A stretch of 41,448 bases of DNA, taken from contig NZ_LATL02000083.1 of the NCBI RefSeq assembly GCF_000972705.2, positions 1 to 41,448 on the forward strand. The letters are read 5' to 3'. The notes under the pieces are model-generated. The model was not told the DNA's origin, did no database searches, and saw only the letters and a program-made list of their open reading frames with translations. Position numbers and translations under genes: made by a program. Source of the DNA: Limnoraphis robusta CS-951. Lineage in GTDB: Bacteria > Cyanobacteriota > Cyanobacteriia > Cyanobacteriales > Microcoleaceae. This document shows positions 8,418-18,224 of this stretch, in pieces (the first letter of the stretch is position 1; every line of letters begins with the position of its first letter).

Positions 8418-9272
8418 CCAAAAATCGACGAAAATCTCGTCAAAGCTTGGGTTTACGATGTTTTTTCTCTAAAGTCCCATCAAACCTTTGAAGCAATCGG
8501 GCCAAAATCCCCCGATCACCTCGCATTTGCGATCGCCCAACAAGCCGATCGGACGCCGATAATCAATCACGGTTCTCGAATCACAAAACAGGATTTATTT
8601 GGGTTTGATTCTGACAAAGAAACTGATATTATTACTGGGGCAGACTCCCCCATTATATTCGCCAGCGTTAACGTAGAACTTTTCCAGTCCTTATCCGAGC
8701 AAATGGGATATGATTGCTTTGGGCGAAACTTTTTATAGCAAAACTGCATCCGTTTTCACCCGAATTCATTGCGTGTTTTAAGAGATTATTATCAGCAAGT
8801 CAGCCGGATATTGAGCCGCCAACCCCTATTATTAATGTTACCCCAGATGGAATCATTAATTGTAGAGGATTTTTGTCCCTTGCTGATCGATACTTTCGGA
8901 AAGGTTGCCAAAAACAAGCTAAAGACGCTCAAAAGATACTGTTGTTACTCCCTGATCAAAAAAGCCGAAGAAATAGCTCAATCTTATGTTGACGAACCTT
9001 TAACACTAAAAAAATTGTGCGACGAACTGGGAACAAGCGCCAGCACTTTATCCTATGGCTTTCAAAAGGTTTTTCAGATCAGTTCGATGGCTTATCTAAA
9101 AATTCAACGGCTCAACAGAGTCCGTCGCGCACTGAAAAATGCTGACCCTCAGACAACAACGGTGATGAGCGTGGCTCAAAAATGGGGATTTTGGAGCGGC
9201 GGACATTTCTCAAGAAACTATAAACAAATGTTTGGTGAGTTGCCATCACAAACCCGGCGACGGCAATTTTAA
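8418..9272 (+). pseudogene. AraC-family transcriptional regulator, interrupted
   Basis: One reading frame from 8418 to 9272 encodes a typical cyanobacterial AraC-type regulator: an N-terminal domain (ASVNVELFQSLSEQMGYD), a linker (RFHPNSLRVLRDYYQQVS) and a C-terminal double helix-turn-helix of about 100 residues (LTLKKLCDELGTSASTL ... WGFWSGGHFSRNYKQMFGE). The frame is broken by TAG at 8736-8738 and preceded by an in-frame TAA at 8415-8417, and no good start codon with a ribosome binding site is seen. The piece after the TAG could start at TTG 8769 (167 residues) and still make a DNA-binding domain, but no ribosome binding site supports that. Most likely a recently inactivated regulator, because the sequence is otherwise well preserved. 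Confidence 0.75.
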
Positions 9273-9285
9273 TCTGATTTGGATT

Positions 9286-10335
9286 CTATTGAGTTTTGGT
9301 TACTTTTTTTAATCCCCGAGGCTGATCCACATCATAACCCCGCATCGTGGCGATATGGAGGGCAAAAAGCTGTCCAGGGATAATCGCACAAATGGGTGAT
9401 AACCATTCGGGAATATCATTAGGTAAAGGTAAAGTGGTCTGGGCTTGGCTTAAAATTTGTGGATCATTTCCTAGCGTAATAATTTCTGCACCTCGTTCAA
9501 TTAATAAAGGCATTAACTGCTGTTGCATCTCGTTTAAAATCGGCCCAGAAACCGCAATCACCACAATCGGAAAACCCGGTTCAATTAATGCTAAAGGGCC
9601 ATGCAAAAAATCCGCACTGCTGTAGGGTTCAACTAGGGTATAGGTTAACTCTTTTAATTTTAAAGCCAGTTCAAAAGCCGTTGCATAATTATACCCTCGA
9701 CCAATCACAACACAACGCCTCATCTGACAATAAGGCTTAATGGTTTGGTAAATATTCGGGTTGAGTTCAAAAGTTTGTTCGACCCAGTGCGGCACCTGTC
9801 GCAACAACGTCCACATGGACTGATCACCTGCTAACTGAGAACTCAACATCGCCAAAGCCAATAATTCCGCCGTGTAGGTTTTTGTCGCAGCGATAGAACG
9901 TTCAACCCCTGCACTCAAGTTAATCACATGATCGGCTTCTTGGGCGAGTGGGGAGTCGGAAATATTAGTAAATGCCGCAGTTAAAGCACCCTGTTGGCGG
10001 GCTTCAGCTAAAACCGCAATTAAATCTGGACTTTCACCACTTTGACTAATGCCTAAGACAAGCGCATTTCCAAGCTGGGGAGGGCGTTTGTAGAGGGTGT
10101 AAAGGCTGGGTGCGGCTAAAGTGACTAAAAATTGGTTGATCGTTCCAAACAAGTATAAAGCATAACGAGCGGCGTTATCGCTACTTCCTCGGGCGGCTAT
10201 GACAATATGAGTAATTTGTCGCTGTTGAATGGCTTCAGCCAGTTGTTGAATGGCGGCGACTTGAGTCTCCAAGAGTCGGCTTAAAACTTGGGGTTGCTCT
10301 TGAATTTCTTGTGCCAGATTAGAATTAATCGACAT
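9286..10335 (-). CDS. SIS-domain sugar-phosphate isomerase/deaminase (GlmS C-terminal-like, NagB-II type)
   Basis: 349 residues from ATG 10335; a TTG six bases upstream is less likely. Two SIS domains are visible: [17 protein letters not shown] and [18 protein letters not shown] in the first, [22 protein letters not shown] and [19 protein letters not shown] in the second. This matches the isomerase half of glucosamine-fructose-6-phosphate aminotransferase without the glutaminase domain. Such stand-alone proteins include glucosamine-6-phosphate deaminases of the NagB-II type and AgaS-like enzymes. The likely role is interconversion of amino-sugar phosphates and fructose 6-phosphate in the cytoplasm. 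Its stop is 13 nt from the end of the AraC pseudogene, which converges on it. The exact substrate is not determined. Confidence 0.85.
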   Translation of the reverse strand: MSINSNLAQEIQEQPQVLSRLLETQVAAIQQLAEAIQQRQITHIVIAARGSSDNAARYALYLFGTINQFLVTLAAPSLYTLYKRPPQLGNALVLGISQSGESPDLIAVLAEARQQGALTAAFTNISDSPLAQEADHVINLSAGVERSIAATKTYTAELLALAMLSSQLAGDQSMWTLLRQVPHWVEQTFELNPNIYQTIKPYCQMRRCVVIGRGYNYATAFELALKLKELTYTLVEPYSSADFLHGPLALIEPGFPIVVIAVSGPILNEMQQQLMPLLIERGAEIITLGNDPQILSQAQTTLPLPNDIPEWLSPICAIIPGQLFALHIATMRGYDVDQPRGLKKVTKTQ

Positions 10336-10453
10336 GATCAATGCTCATGGAAGTGCTTAACTTTATTGTCTCACCTCCGGTTACTTCGATTCGAGTTGAG
10401 AGGAACAAGTTTACAATGCTTTCTTAATCAATTGTAACAGCAGTCTGACATCC

Positions 10454-10487
10454 TCCCGACGCTGACCGCAAGCGGTACAGTGCGGGG
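10454..10487. mobile_element. End hairpin of an IS200/IS605-type element relic
   Basis: An imperfect hairpin (CTGACCGC, AA loop, GCGGTACAG, with flanking GACATCCTCCCGAC and GCGGGGTTCC) matches the kind of structured end seen beside tnpB genes in cyanobacteria. It directly precedes a decayed tnpB C-terminal fragment on the plus strand. Confidence 0.5.
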
Positions 10488-10499
10488 TTCCTTCTTCAA

Positions 10500-10806
10500 C
10501 GAGAAAGCTTGTCTACCAAATTCTCATTTGATAGATAGAGACTTAACTCTTCAAAATAGAGACATCAACGCCGCACTCAATTTGCGTGACTATTTTATAA
10601 CGGAGACTGTTGCGGAAAAACGGATTAAGCTATCTGTAAAACACACAGATCTCGGTTGCTAACAGTTAAGTTAATCCGTTCTTCCTTTTAATATCTGTTT
10701 CTGATTTTTTAGCGTCAGGAAGTGGCGTTTTAGCCTATGGAGACGATGTAAGACCAAAGCTGAAAGTTAATTCTGGTAGAGGCGATTGTCAAAGAAACAG
10801 GAAGCC
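10500..10806 (+). pseudogene. Decayed TnpB C-terminal fragment
   Basis: The plus-strand translation contains NRDINAALNLRDYF, the conserved D-R-D-x-N-A-A-x-N block around the last RuvC catalytic aspartate of TnpB proteins. About 50 bp later, the tail GSGVLAYGDDVRPKL ... CQRNRKPTP ends with a TAA at 10804-10806, as many cyanobacterial TnpB proteins do. Stops and frame breaks separate the pieces, and the zinc-ribbon cysteines and the rest of the protein are absent. It is a relic, not a gene. Confidence 0.65.
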
Positions 10807-11432
10807 CACACCATAAGCGTGCATCGTTGGTGTTGGGTACTTCACCACCTTCCCGGGATGGAAGCTTACCAATCAACAGTTATCGATCCAGCAAGGGGAG
10901 AAAGGTGGTTTTGTACGGAGTCAGAAGCGATCGCATCAGGTTGGCGCAAAGCACCGAGGTAGGCGCAGCAGTCCAACAAGGTTTTGAATCAAGCAAGTAT
11001 AAAATTCATTAAAGTTAACAAATCCCTGAGATGATGTGATTTTTCTGGGGTTTAGACGCTCAAAACCAGATTTTTCAGGACTTTGACAAACTGCGATCGC
11101 CTTCAGTTGCGATTACAGACTCTACTGATTCTGACTCTTTTGGGTTTTTTTGTTTATTGTAACTCTTTTTATAAAAAAAGTATAGTAAAATAATTAAAAA
11201 TTAAATATAAAGCGACTACACTGGATTTGAAGGCATAGAAAGCATTTATAAATTTCAGGAAAGCGATAGCATCGATTTAGACTCCTATTGAGCATTTGAA
11301 CGGCTTTCTTTTGTGCAAGAGTTAGACAATAATGAGAGCAATCGAGAAAAGAACTTAATCAAACGTCCAGTTCTCAGAAATGCGATATCCGTTTGAACGA
11401 ATTTGATAAACACTCTTTGAAGGAGAACCCGC
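10807..11432. other. Element 3' remnant and chlL leader
   Basis: The first ~200 bp follow the TnpB relic and resemble the structured region downstream of tnpB genes (CATCGTTGGTGTTGGGTA, GTACGGAGTCAGAAGCGATC). The last ~300 bp are AT-rich and must carry the chlL promoter; TATAGT/TAAAAT -10-like hexamers occur near 11181-11192. AAGGAG at 11420-11425 is a good ribosome binding site for the GTG start at 11433. No operator could be named. Confidence 0.4.
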
Positions 11433-12299
11433 GTGAAACTGTCAGTTTACGGTAAAGGTGGAATTGGAAAATCAACAACAAGCTGTAATATTTCTGTTGC
11501 GCTTGCCAAACGGGGTAAGAAAGTGTTGCAAATTGGCTGTGATCCCAAACACGACAGCACCTTCACCCTCACAGGTTTTCTGATTCCGACCATTATTGAT
11601 ACCCTGCAAGAAAAGGACTATCATTATGAAGACGTCTGGCCAGAAGATGTGATTTACAAAGGTTATGGGGGTGTGGACTGCGTAGAAGCAGGTGGCCCAC
11701 CCGCAGGTGCAGGCTGTGGCGGTTATGTTGTCGGTGAAACCGTTAAACTGCTGAAAGAACTCAACGCCTTTGACGAATACGATGTAATTCTGTTTGATGT
11801 TCTCGGTGACGTGGTTTGTGGCGGTTTTGCGGCACCCTTGAACTATTCAGATTATTGTATGATTGTTACAGATAACGGCTTTGATGCCTTATTTGCAGCC
11901 AACCGGATCGCCGCTTCGGTACGAGAAAAAGCACGGACTCACCCTCTGCGTCTAGCTGGACTGATTGGCAACCGTACCTCCAAACGAGATCTGATTGACA
12001 AGTATATTGACTCGGTTCCGATGCCTGTATTAGAAATACTGCCGCTCATTGAAGATATTCGCGTTTCTCGCGTTAAGGGAAAAACCCTATTTGAAATGGC
12101 AGAAACCGATCCTTCTCTGAACTATGTTTGCGATTATTACCTGAATATCGCCGATCAAATTCTCTCTCAACCCGAGGGCGTTGTTCCCCAAGATACTCCG
12201 GATCGCGAATTATTTTCTTTACTTTCTGATTTTTACCTGAATCCGAGTCAACCCCCTGTGCAAAATAAGGAATTGGAGCTAGACCTTATGATGGTTTAA
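11433..12299 (+). CDS. chlL: Light-independent protochlorophyllide reductase, iron-sulfur ATP-binding subunit
   Basis: 288 residues, the normal ChlL length, closely related to nitrogenase iron protein NifH. The P-loop is GKGGIGKST (residues 8-16). C95 ([11 protein letters not shown]) and C129 (GDVVCGGF) are the pair that hold the [4Fe-4S] cluster between the two halves of the homodimer. ChlL uses ATP to pass electrons from ferredoxin to the ChlN-ChlB complex, which reduces ring D of protochlorophyllide in the dark. The GTG start is chosen because AAGGAG lies seven bases upstream and homologues begin [10 protein letters not shown]. An acidic protein gene and chlN follow on the same strand; chlB is not in the window. 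Confidence 0.98.
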   Translation: MKLSVYGKGGIGKSTTSCNISVALAKRGKKVLQIGCDPKHDSTFTLTGFLIPTIIDTLQEKDYHYEDVWPEDVIYKGYGGVDCVEAGGPPAGAGCGGYVVGETVKLLKELNAFDEYDVILFDVLGDVVCGGFAAPLNYSDYCMIVTDNGFDALFAANRIAASVREKARTHPLRLAGLIGNRTSKRDLIDKYIDSVPMPVLEILPLIEDIRVSRVKGKTLFEMAETDPSLNYVCDYYLNIADQILSQPEGVVPQDTPDRELFSLLSDFYLNPSQPPVQNKELELDLMMV

Positions 12300-12333
12300 T
12301 ATGTCTAGCGGCTCAGGATGAGGAATAGAGGTT

Positions 12334-13620
12334 ATGGCTTTCTTCAAAGACTTTACTGCTAATCTCCGAGATAAATGGTTACATTATTACCAAGCCAATC
12401 GGGATTGGCTACTGTTGCAAATGCAACTCAGTTCAGTGAAAACTCCAGATGGTGGTCGAAGACCTCCCTCTAGCCTCATCTTAGGAGTAATCAACGCGCT
12501 TGATCCAGAAGCATCACAGTTGATGCTCCCCTTTTCAACACTCAACCCTGATCCGGAGAAGTTAGTCGAAGTTTTGGGGTTAAATTTCGATCCCGATATC
12601 GCTTTGGGTTCCCCACCCCCAGCCGGACAAACACCCGTACAAGCGGCACCAAGTTATCAACAACCTCCTGTACAATCGGCTCCCGGATATTATCCGCCAC
12701 CGGAAGTCCAAGTTCCAACTGATTCTCAAACCGCCCCAGAAATTGTTTCTCCCCCTCCCGAAAAGTCCCCATCCAATCTCGGGGGAATGGCTGTCGCAGC
12801 CGTAGGTACAGCCGCAGCAATCGGCGGTGGAATGGCGATCGCTGATGCTTGGAATGACACAGAAGCTGTCTCCGAGATGGATATGGATACCGAATTCGAC
12901 TCCGATGAACCTCTCGATTTTGATATGGGAGACGATGAAGAGATCAACCTAGATATGGGGAGTGATGAAGATCTCGGCTTAGATGACGAGATGGATGAAG
13001 ATCTCGAGTCTGACGAAGATCTCGGTATGGAGATGGACATGGATCTCGACTCCGATACAGATAATGCAACGGATGACGATTTCGGGTTAGACATGGAGAC
13101 TGATGAAGGACTCGGCTTAGATGACGAGATGGATGTCAGTCTAGAGTCTGATGAAGATCTCGGTATGGAGATGGACATGGATCTCGACTCCGATACCGAA
13201 TTAGGTTCTGAGGACGATTTTGGGTTGGATTTGGGGACTGATAATGGACTGGGTTTAGAAGAAGAAGTCTCCCTAGACTCGGAGTCGGAGATGGGGGATC
13301 TGGGACTCGATGATTTTGGAGAGGAGAATATTCAGATCGATACCTCAGACGATATAGGAGATCTAGATCTCGGGGATTTCGGATCGGATAACGATTTAGA
13401 CGAGGGTGATTTTTCTTCTGATGACATGGATGATTTGGGACTTGATGATCTCGGAGATGATGAGTTTGGAAGTTTGTCAGACTCCGATGATTTAGATGAT
13501 CTCAGTCTCGATGAGTTGGGAGAAGTGACTTCGGGTGATGGGGATTTTGATGATCTCGATCTAGAAGGACTCACGGAGTCGGATGAAGATGATGATATTG
13601 CTTTATCGGATTTTAAATAA
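12334..13620 (+). CDS. Very acidic repeat protein between chlL and chlN (DUF5331-like N-terminus)
   Basis: 428 residues in three parts. Residues 1-90 form a conserved-looking region (FFKDFTANLRDKWLHYYQ, DWLLLQMQLSSVKTPDGG) that I associate, with moderate certainty, with cyanobacterial DUF5331 proteins found by chlL/chlN. Residues 91-148 are proline/glutamine-rich. A glycine/alanine-rich hydrophobic stretch (150-171) could be a membrane segment. Residues 178-428 are extremely rich in Asp, Glu, Ser, Leu and Met and contain a 46-residue near-perfect repeat. AGAGG lies just before the ATG. The gene starts 34 nt after chlL and probably shares its transcript. The function is unknown; the position suggests a link to dark chlorophyll synthesis. 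Confidence 0.85.
   Translation: MAFFKDFTANLRDKWLHYYQANRDWLLLQMQLSSVKTPDGGRRPPSSLILGVINALDPEASQLMLPFSTLNPDPEKLVEVLGLNFDPDIALGSPPPAGQTPVQAAPSYQQPPVQSAPGYYPPPEVQVPTDSQTAPEIVSPPPEKSPSNLGGMAVAAVGTAAAIGGGMAIADAWNDTEAVSEMDMDTEFDSDEPLDFDMGDDEEINLDMGSDEDLGLDDEMDEDLESDEDLGMEMDMDLDSDTDNATDDDFGLDMETDEGLGLDDEMDVSLESDEDLGMEMDMDLDSDTELGSEDDFGLDLGTDNGLGLEEEVSLDSESEMGDLGLDDFGEENIQIDTSDDIGDLDLGDFGSDNDLDEGDFSSDDMDDLGLDDLGDDEFGSLSDSDDLDDLSLDELGEVTSGDGDFDDLDLEGLTESDEDDDIALSDFK
12964..13200 (+). repeat. 138-bp imperfect tandem repeat inside the acidic gene
   Basis: A unit starting GATGAAG at 12964 recurs at 13102, a period of 138 bp or 46 codons. Both units share CTCGGCTTAGATGACGAG and GATCTCGGTATGGAGATGGA. The period is a multiple of three, so copy-number change keeps the frame. 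Confidence 0.7.
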
Positions 13621-15370
<1,750 letters not shown>

Positions 15371-15732
15371 AGTTTTTAAAAGTTTGTCTCTATGAGTCAA
15401 AATTAGGCTTGGTGGGGCGATCAAATGCGATCGCCCTTTCCTTATTAGGGAAGATTAAAAACCCGGTTTCTCAGAGAAACCGGGTTTTTGGGATGTACTT
15501 CTGAGATAATTAAACTAAATTTTTAGACGGGGATAAATTTAGGAATTCATAACAATTATTGAGCGTTTTTACTATTAATGTACAGAAACAAGGATAAATT
15601 AAACGGGTTGTTAACCGAATTGGAGTTTCCAGTCAACTTAAAGTGCTGTATAATAAATCAGTCTCCTAAATCTCACCTTCTCAATGCGCTCTGTATATTG
15701 TAAATTTTAACTGTTTACTGATTTTGCTGCCC
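15371..15732. other. Spacer between chlN and the GTPase gene
   Basis: 362 bp. Apart from the hairpin repeat at 15457-15489 and a HIP1 octamer near 15428, it is AT-rich and should hold the promoter of the GTPase gene. No further gene or RNA was recognised. Confidence 0.4.
15457..15489. terminator. Strong hairpin after chlN, also a dispersed repeat
   Basis: A perfect 15-bp stem (AAAAACCCGGTTTCT / AGAAACCGGGTTTTT) with a 3-nt loop ends in a T-run, so it fits a rho-independent terminator in either direction. Its flanks (AAGATT before, GGGATGTAC after) recur with the same hairpin at 22857-22905, so it is a mobile or repetitive element serving as a terminator. Confidence 0.75.
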
Positions 15733-17046
15733 ATGATTGAGCCACAGGATACTAATACCCCCTCCCCCAATTCTAAAGAGTCCAGCGAATCCACCGAAGG
15801 GAAGATGACTGAGGCGGGAAAAAATGTTAGGAAAAATCCCATTGCGGATATTTGGAATAATGCAGCAACAGGAATCGAACAAATTAAAAAGACAGTGTTC
15901 GGATGGTTGACGGTTCCTGAAGAAGAAATCGCTAAAATTTTAGAACAAGTTCGCGCCGAACTTCCAACAACCGAAGCTTTATTAATTGGGAAACCGCAAG
16001 CGGGAAAAAGTTCAATTGTTCGGGGATTAACCGGGGTTTCAGCCGAAATTATCGGACAAGGATTTCGTCCCCATACGCAACATACACAACGTTACGCCTA
16101 TCCGTCTGAGGATTTACCGTTACTGATTTTTACGGATACGGTTGGTTTAGGGGATGTTAACCAGGAAACTGAGGTTATTATTAAAGAATTAGTCGGTGAT
16201 TTAAAAGAAGATAATAATCGGGCAAGAGTTTTAATTTGGACTATAAAAATTAATGACTTTGCGACAGATACCCTCAAAACAATTGCGACTCAACTCCGCA
16301 AAGAATATCCGAATCTTCCTTGTTTATTAGTGGTGACTTGTCTGCATGAAGTTTATCCACCTGATGTTCAAGATCATCCTGACTATCCCCCAGAGTTTGA
16401 GGCTGTAAATCGGGCTTTTGCTGCAATTCAAGACGGGTTTAAAGGGTTATATGATCGCGCGGTGATGATTGATTTTACCTTAGAAGAAGATGGTTATCAT
16501 CCGGTATTTTATGGCTTAGAAGCGTTTAGAGATACGTTAGCAGATTTGCTTCCTGAAGCCGAAGCCCGTACTATTAATCAATTACTCGATGAACAAGCCA
16601 GTCAACAACTGGGAAATCTGTATCGAGATGTGGGGCGGCGTTATATTTTGGCGTTTACGGTGATTACGGCGACGGTGGCTGCGGTTCCCCTTCCCTTTGC
16701 GACGATGCCTGTTTTAACGACGTTACAAGTGTCGATGGTGGGGTTGTTGGGGCAGCTTTACGGGCAAACGCTTAATCCTTCTCAGGCGGGGGGCGTTGTC
16801 AGTGCGATCGCAGGCGGTTTTCTCGCCCAAGCAGTCGGGCGGGAGTTAGTTAAATTTATACCCGGTTTTGGGAGTATTATTTCAGCATCTTGGGCAGCGG
16901 CTTATACTTGGGCGCTAGGTGAAGGGGCTTGTGTTTATTTTGGGGATTTAATGGGTGGAAAAAAACCCGATCCGCAGAAAATTCAGTCGGTGATGAATGA
17001 GGCGTTTAAGGAAGCAAAAGAACGGTTTAAAGGGATTCAGCGTTAA
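15733..17046 (+). CDS. GTPase with C-terminal membrane-associated region
   Basis: 437 residues from ATG 15733 (a TTG nine bases upstream is possible). Residues 1-40 are polar and probably disordered. The G domain has a P-loop GKPQAGKSS (86-94), a G3-like DTVGLGD about 50 residues later, and a hydrophobic strand followed by TCLH in place of a canonical NKxD. The C-terminal third contains hydrophobic segments (ILAFTVITATVAAVPLPFA and the Gly/Ala-rich stretch after it), resembling DUF697-type membrane-linked GTPases. It probably binds GTP at the cytoplasmic membrane; its process is unknown. A Uma2 gene starts 11 nt downstream, so they may be co-transcribed. A second GTPase of different layout lies at 37264-39204. 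Confidence 0.8.
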   Translation: MIEPQDTNTPSPNSKESSESTEGKMTEAGKNVRKNPIADIWNNAATGIEQIKKTVFGWLTVPEEEIAKILEQVRAELPTTEALLIGKPQAGKSSIVRGLTGVSAEIIGQGFRPHTQHTQRYAYPSEDLPLLIFTDTVGLGDVNQETEVIIKELVGDLKEDNNRARVLIWTIKINDFATDTLKTIATQLRKEYPNLPCLLVVTCLHEVYPPDVQDHPDYPPEFEAVNRAFAAIQDGFKGLYDRAVMIDFTLEEDGYHPVFYGLEAFRDTLADLLPEAEARTINQLLDEQASQQLGNLYRDVGRRYILAFTVITATVAAVPLPFATMPVLTTLQVSMVGLLGQLYGQTLNPSQAGGVVSAIAGGFLAQAVGRELVKFIPGFGSIISASWAAAYTWALGEGACVYFGDLMGGKKPDPQKIQSVMNEAFKEAKERFKGIQR

Positions 17047-17057
17047 CGGTATTTGTT

Positions 17058-17624
17058 ATGAATTTTAGCCAGTCTCATCTTGAACTTTCACCCGAAGAAT
17101 ACCTAGAAACGGAAAAAAATAGCCCAATCAAACATGAATATATCCAAGGGCGAATTTATGCAATGGCGGGGGCGAGTGATGCCCATGTTACGATTACTGC
17201 AAATTTACTCACTCTATTAAGAAATCATATTCGCGGAAGTGGATGTCGGGTTTATATTGCGGATATGAAAGCCCGCATCGAAACGCTAAATATTTTCTAC
17301 TATCCCGATCTGATGGTAACTTGTGATCCGAGAGATGCAAGTTTTGAATATTTCAAACGTTATCCTTGTTTAATTATTGAAGTTCTTTCTGCTTCTACAG
17401 AAGGCTTTGATAGAGGTGATAAATTTATTGATTATCAAGAATTGGAAACTTTACAAGAATATGTTTTAATTAGTCAAAATCGTCAGCGTGTTGATTGTTT
17501 TCGACGCAATACTCAAGGGAGATGGGAGCTTTATAGTTATCGAGGCGATCAAGAATTGGAGTTAACAAGCATTAATTTCTCTTGTTCTCTTGCTGCTGTT
17601 TATGAAGATGTTTCTTTGGCATAA
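17058..17624 (+). CDS. Uma2-family (DUF820) putative endonuclease
   Basis: 188 residues. The N-terminus LSPEEYLETEKNSPIKHEYI is typical of Uma2 proteins. The PD-(D/E)XK-like core is seen as FYYPDLMVTC (Asp), then LIIEVLSAST (Glu), then a region ending in EYVLISQNRQRVDCF. These proteins are very abundant in cyanobacteria and have a restriction-endonuclease fold, but their biological role is not established. It starts 11 nt after the GTPase gene and is probably expressed with it. The gene looks complete. Confidence 0.9.
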   Translation: MNFSQSHLELSPEEYLETEKNSPIKHEYIQGRIYAMAGASDAHVTITANLLTLLRNHIRGSGCRVYIADMKARIETLNIFYYPDLMVTCDPRDASFEYFKRYPCLIIEVLSASTEGFDRGDKFIDYQELETLQEYVLISQNRQRVDCFRRNTQGRWELYSYRGDQELELTSINFSCSLAAVYEDVSLA

Positions 17625-17642
17625 AACTGAGTTAGTGAAGGC

Positions 17643-17698
17643 GGGGCGGGTTTTTAAAATTGAGTAATGGGTGTCAGAGATAGTGTAGAACCTGCCCC
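17643..17698. repeat. GGGGCGGGTT palindromic element, copy 1
   Basis: GGGGCGGGTT at 17643-17652 and AACCTGCCCC at 17689-17698 (one mismatch) form 10-bp inverted ends around 36 bp. The same ends occur at 35673-35729, 39400-39682 and 41397 onward. It lies between convergent genes and may also end their transcripts. Confidence 0.6.
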
Positions 17699-17772
17699 TA
17701 CATCATCATCGATTAATCGGACATGATATGATGCGTTTAAGGAAGCGAAAAAGTGATAAAAAAAATTAAGCA

Positions 17773-18219
17773 CTAAGAGGAATGATCAAGAGTCCAATCT
17801 TCTAGAGGTAAATTAGGAACTTTACTAAAATCTTTTTGATTGCGTGTAACAACAATTGCTAGATTTGCGATGGCAATAGCAGCAATTTTTAAATCTTGTG
17901 TGCCAACTAAAAGCTTCTGTTGACCCAAATTTTGAAGCAAATTTTGATAACAGTTGTATGCAGCCTCGTCAAAATCTAGTAACTGCACATTACAGAAGTA
18001 AACAAGAGTTGAGCGCAAATTTTGATAGGCAATTGCTAACCGCTCAGGTGTTTGATTGGCTTTGCTGATAACTGCTAACCTTCCTCGAAGTTGTTCTTCT
18101 AATGTAACTATCGTAACGAATAGATTAGAAGTATCTATTTCTCTAACTTTTTGTACAATTTGGGGATGATTGCGTTGGAAAAGAGTAACATGATCGGTAT
18201 CCAAAATATATCGGCTCAC
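17773..18219 (-). CDS. PIN-domain RNase, VapC-like toxin
   Basis: 148 residues with the PIN acidic residues in order: D7 (YILDTDH), E41 (VTLEEQLRG), D109 (GTQDLKIAA) and D130 (TRNQKDF). VapC-type PIN proteins cut tRNA or other RNA in a Mg2+-dependent way and are normally held by a small antitoxin. No short antitoxin gene is adjacent. Instead the gene begins 5 nt after the stop of the 645-residue DUF4209 protein on the same strand, so the two are probably translated from one message. The upstream protein may be the antitoxin or a partner effector; this is inference. All catalytic residues are present, so it is likely active. Confidence 0.85.
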   Translation of the reverse strand: MSRYILDTDHVTLFQRNHPQIVQKVREIDTSNLFVTIVTLEEQLRGRLAVISKANQTPERLAIAYQNLRSTLVYFCNVQLLDFDEAAYNCYQNLLQNLGQQKLLVGTQDLKIAAIAIANLAIVVTRNQKDFSKVPNLPLEDWTLDHSS

Positions 18220-18224
18220 ACTGA

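Noticed and set aside
10827..11012. Plus-strand open frame of 61 codons upstream of chlL
   Set aside because: It lies in the 3' remnant of the TnpB element; composition looks non-coding and no family pattern is seen.
1..11432. One single composite transposon joining the two TnpB regions
   Set aside because: The tnpB fragments lie in opposite orientations with different end sequences, and the genes between them look like ordinary chromosomal genes.
12726..13574. Long serine-rich open frames on the minus strand opposite the acidic gene
   Set aside because: Reverse complement of Asp/Glu/Ser-rich repeats gives Ser/Arg-rich frames without stops; an artefact of the repeat.
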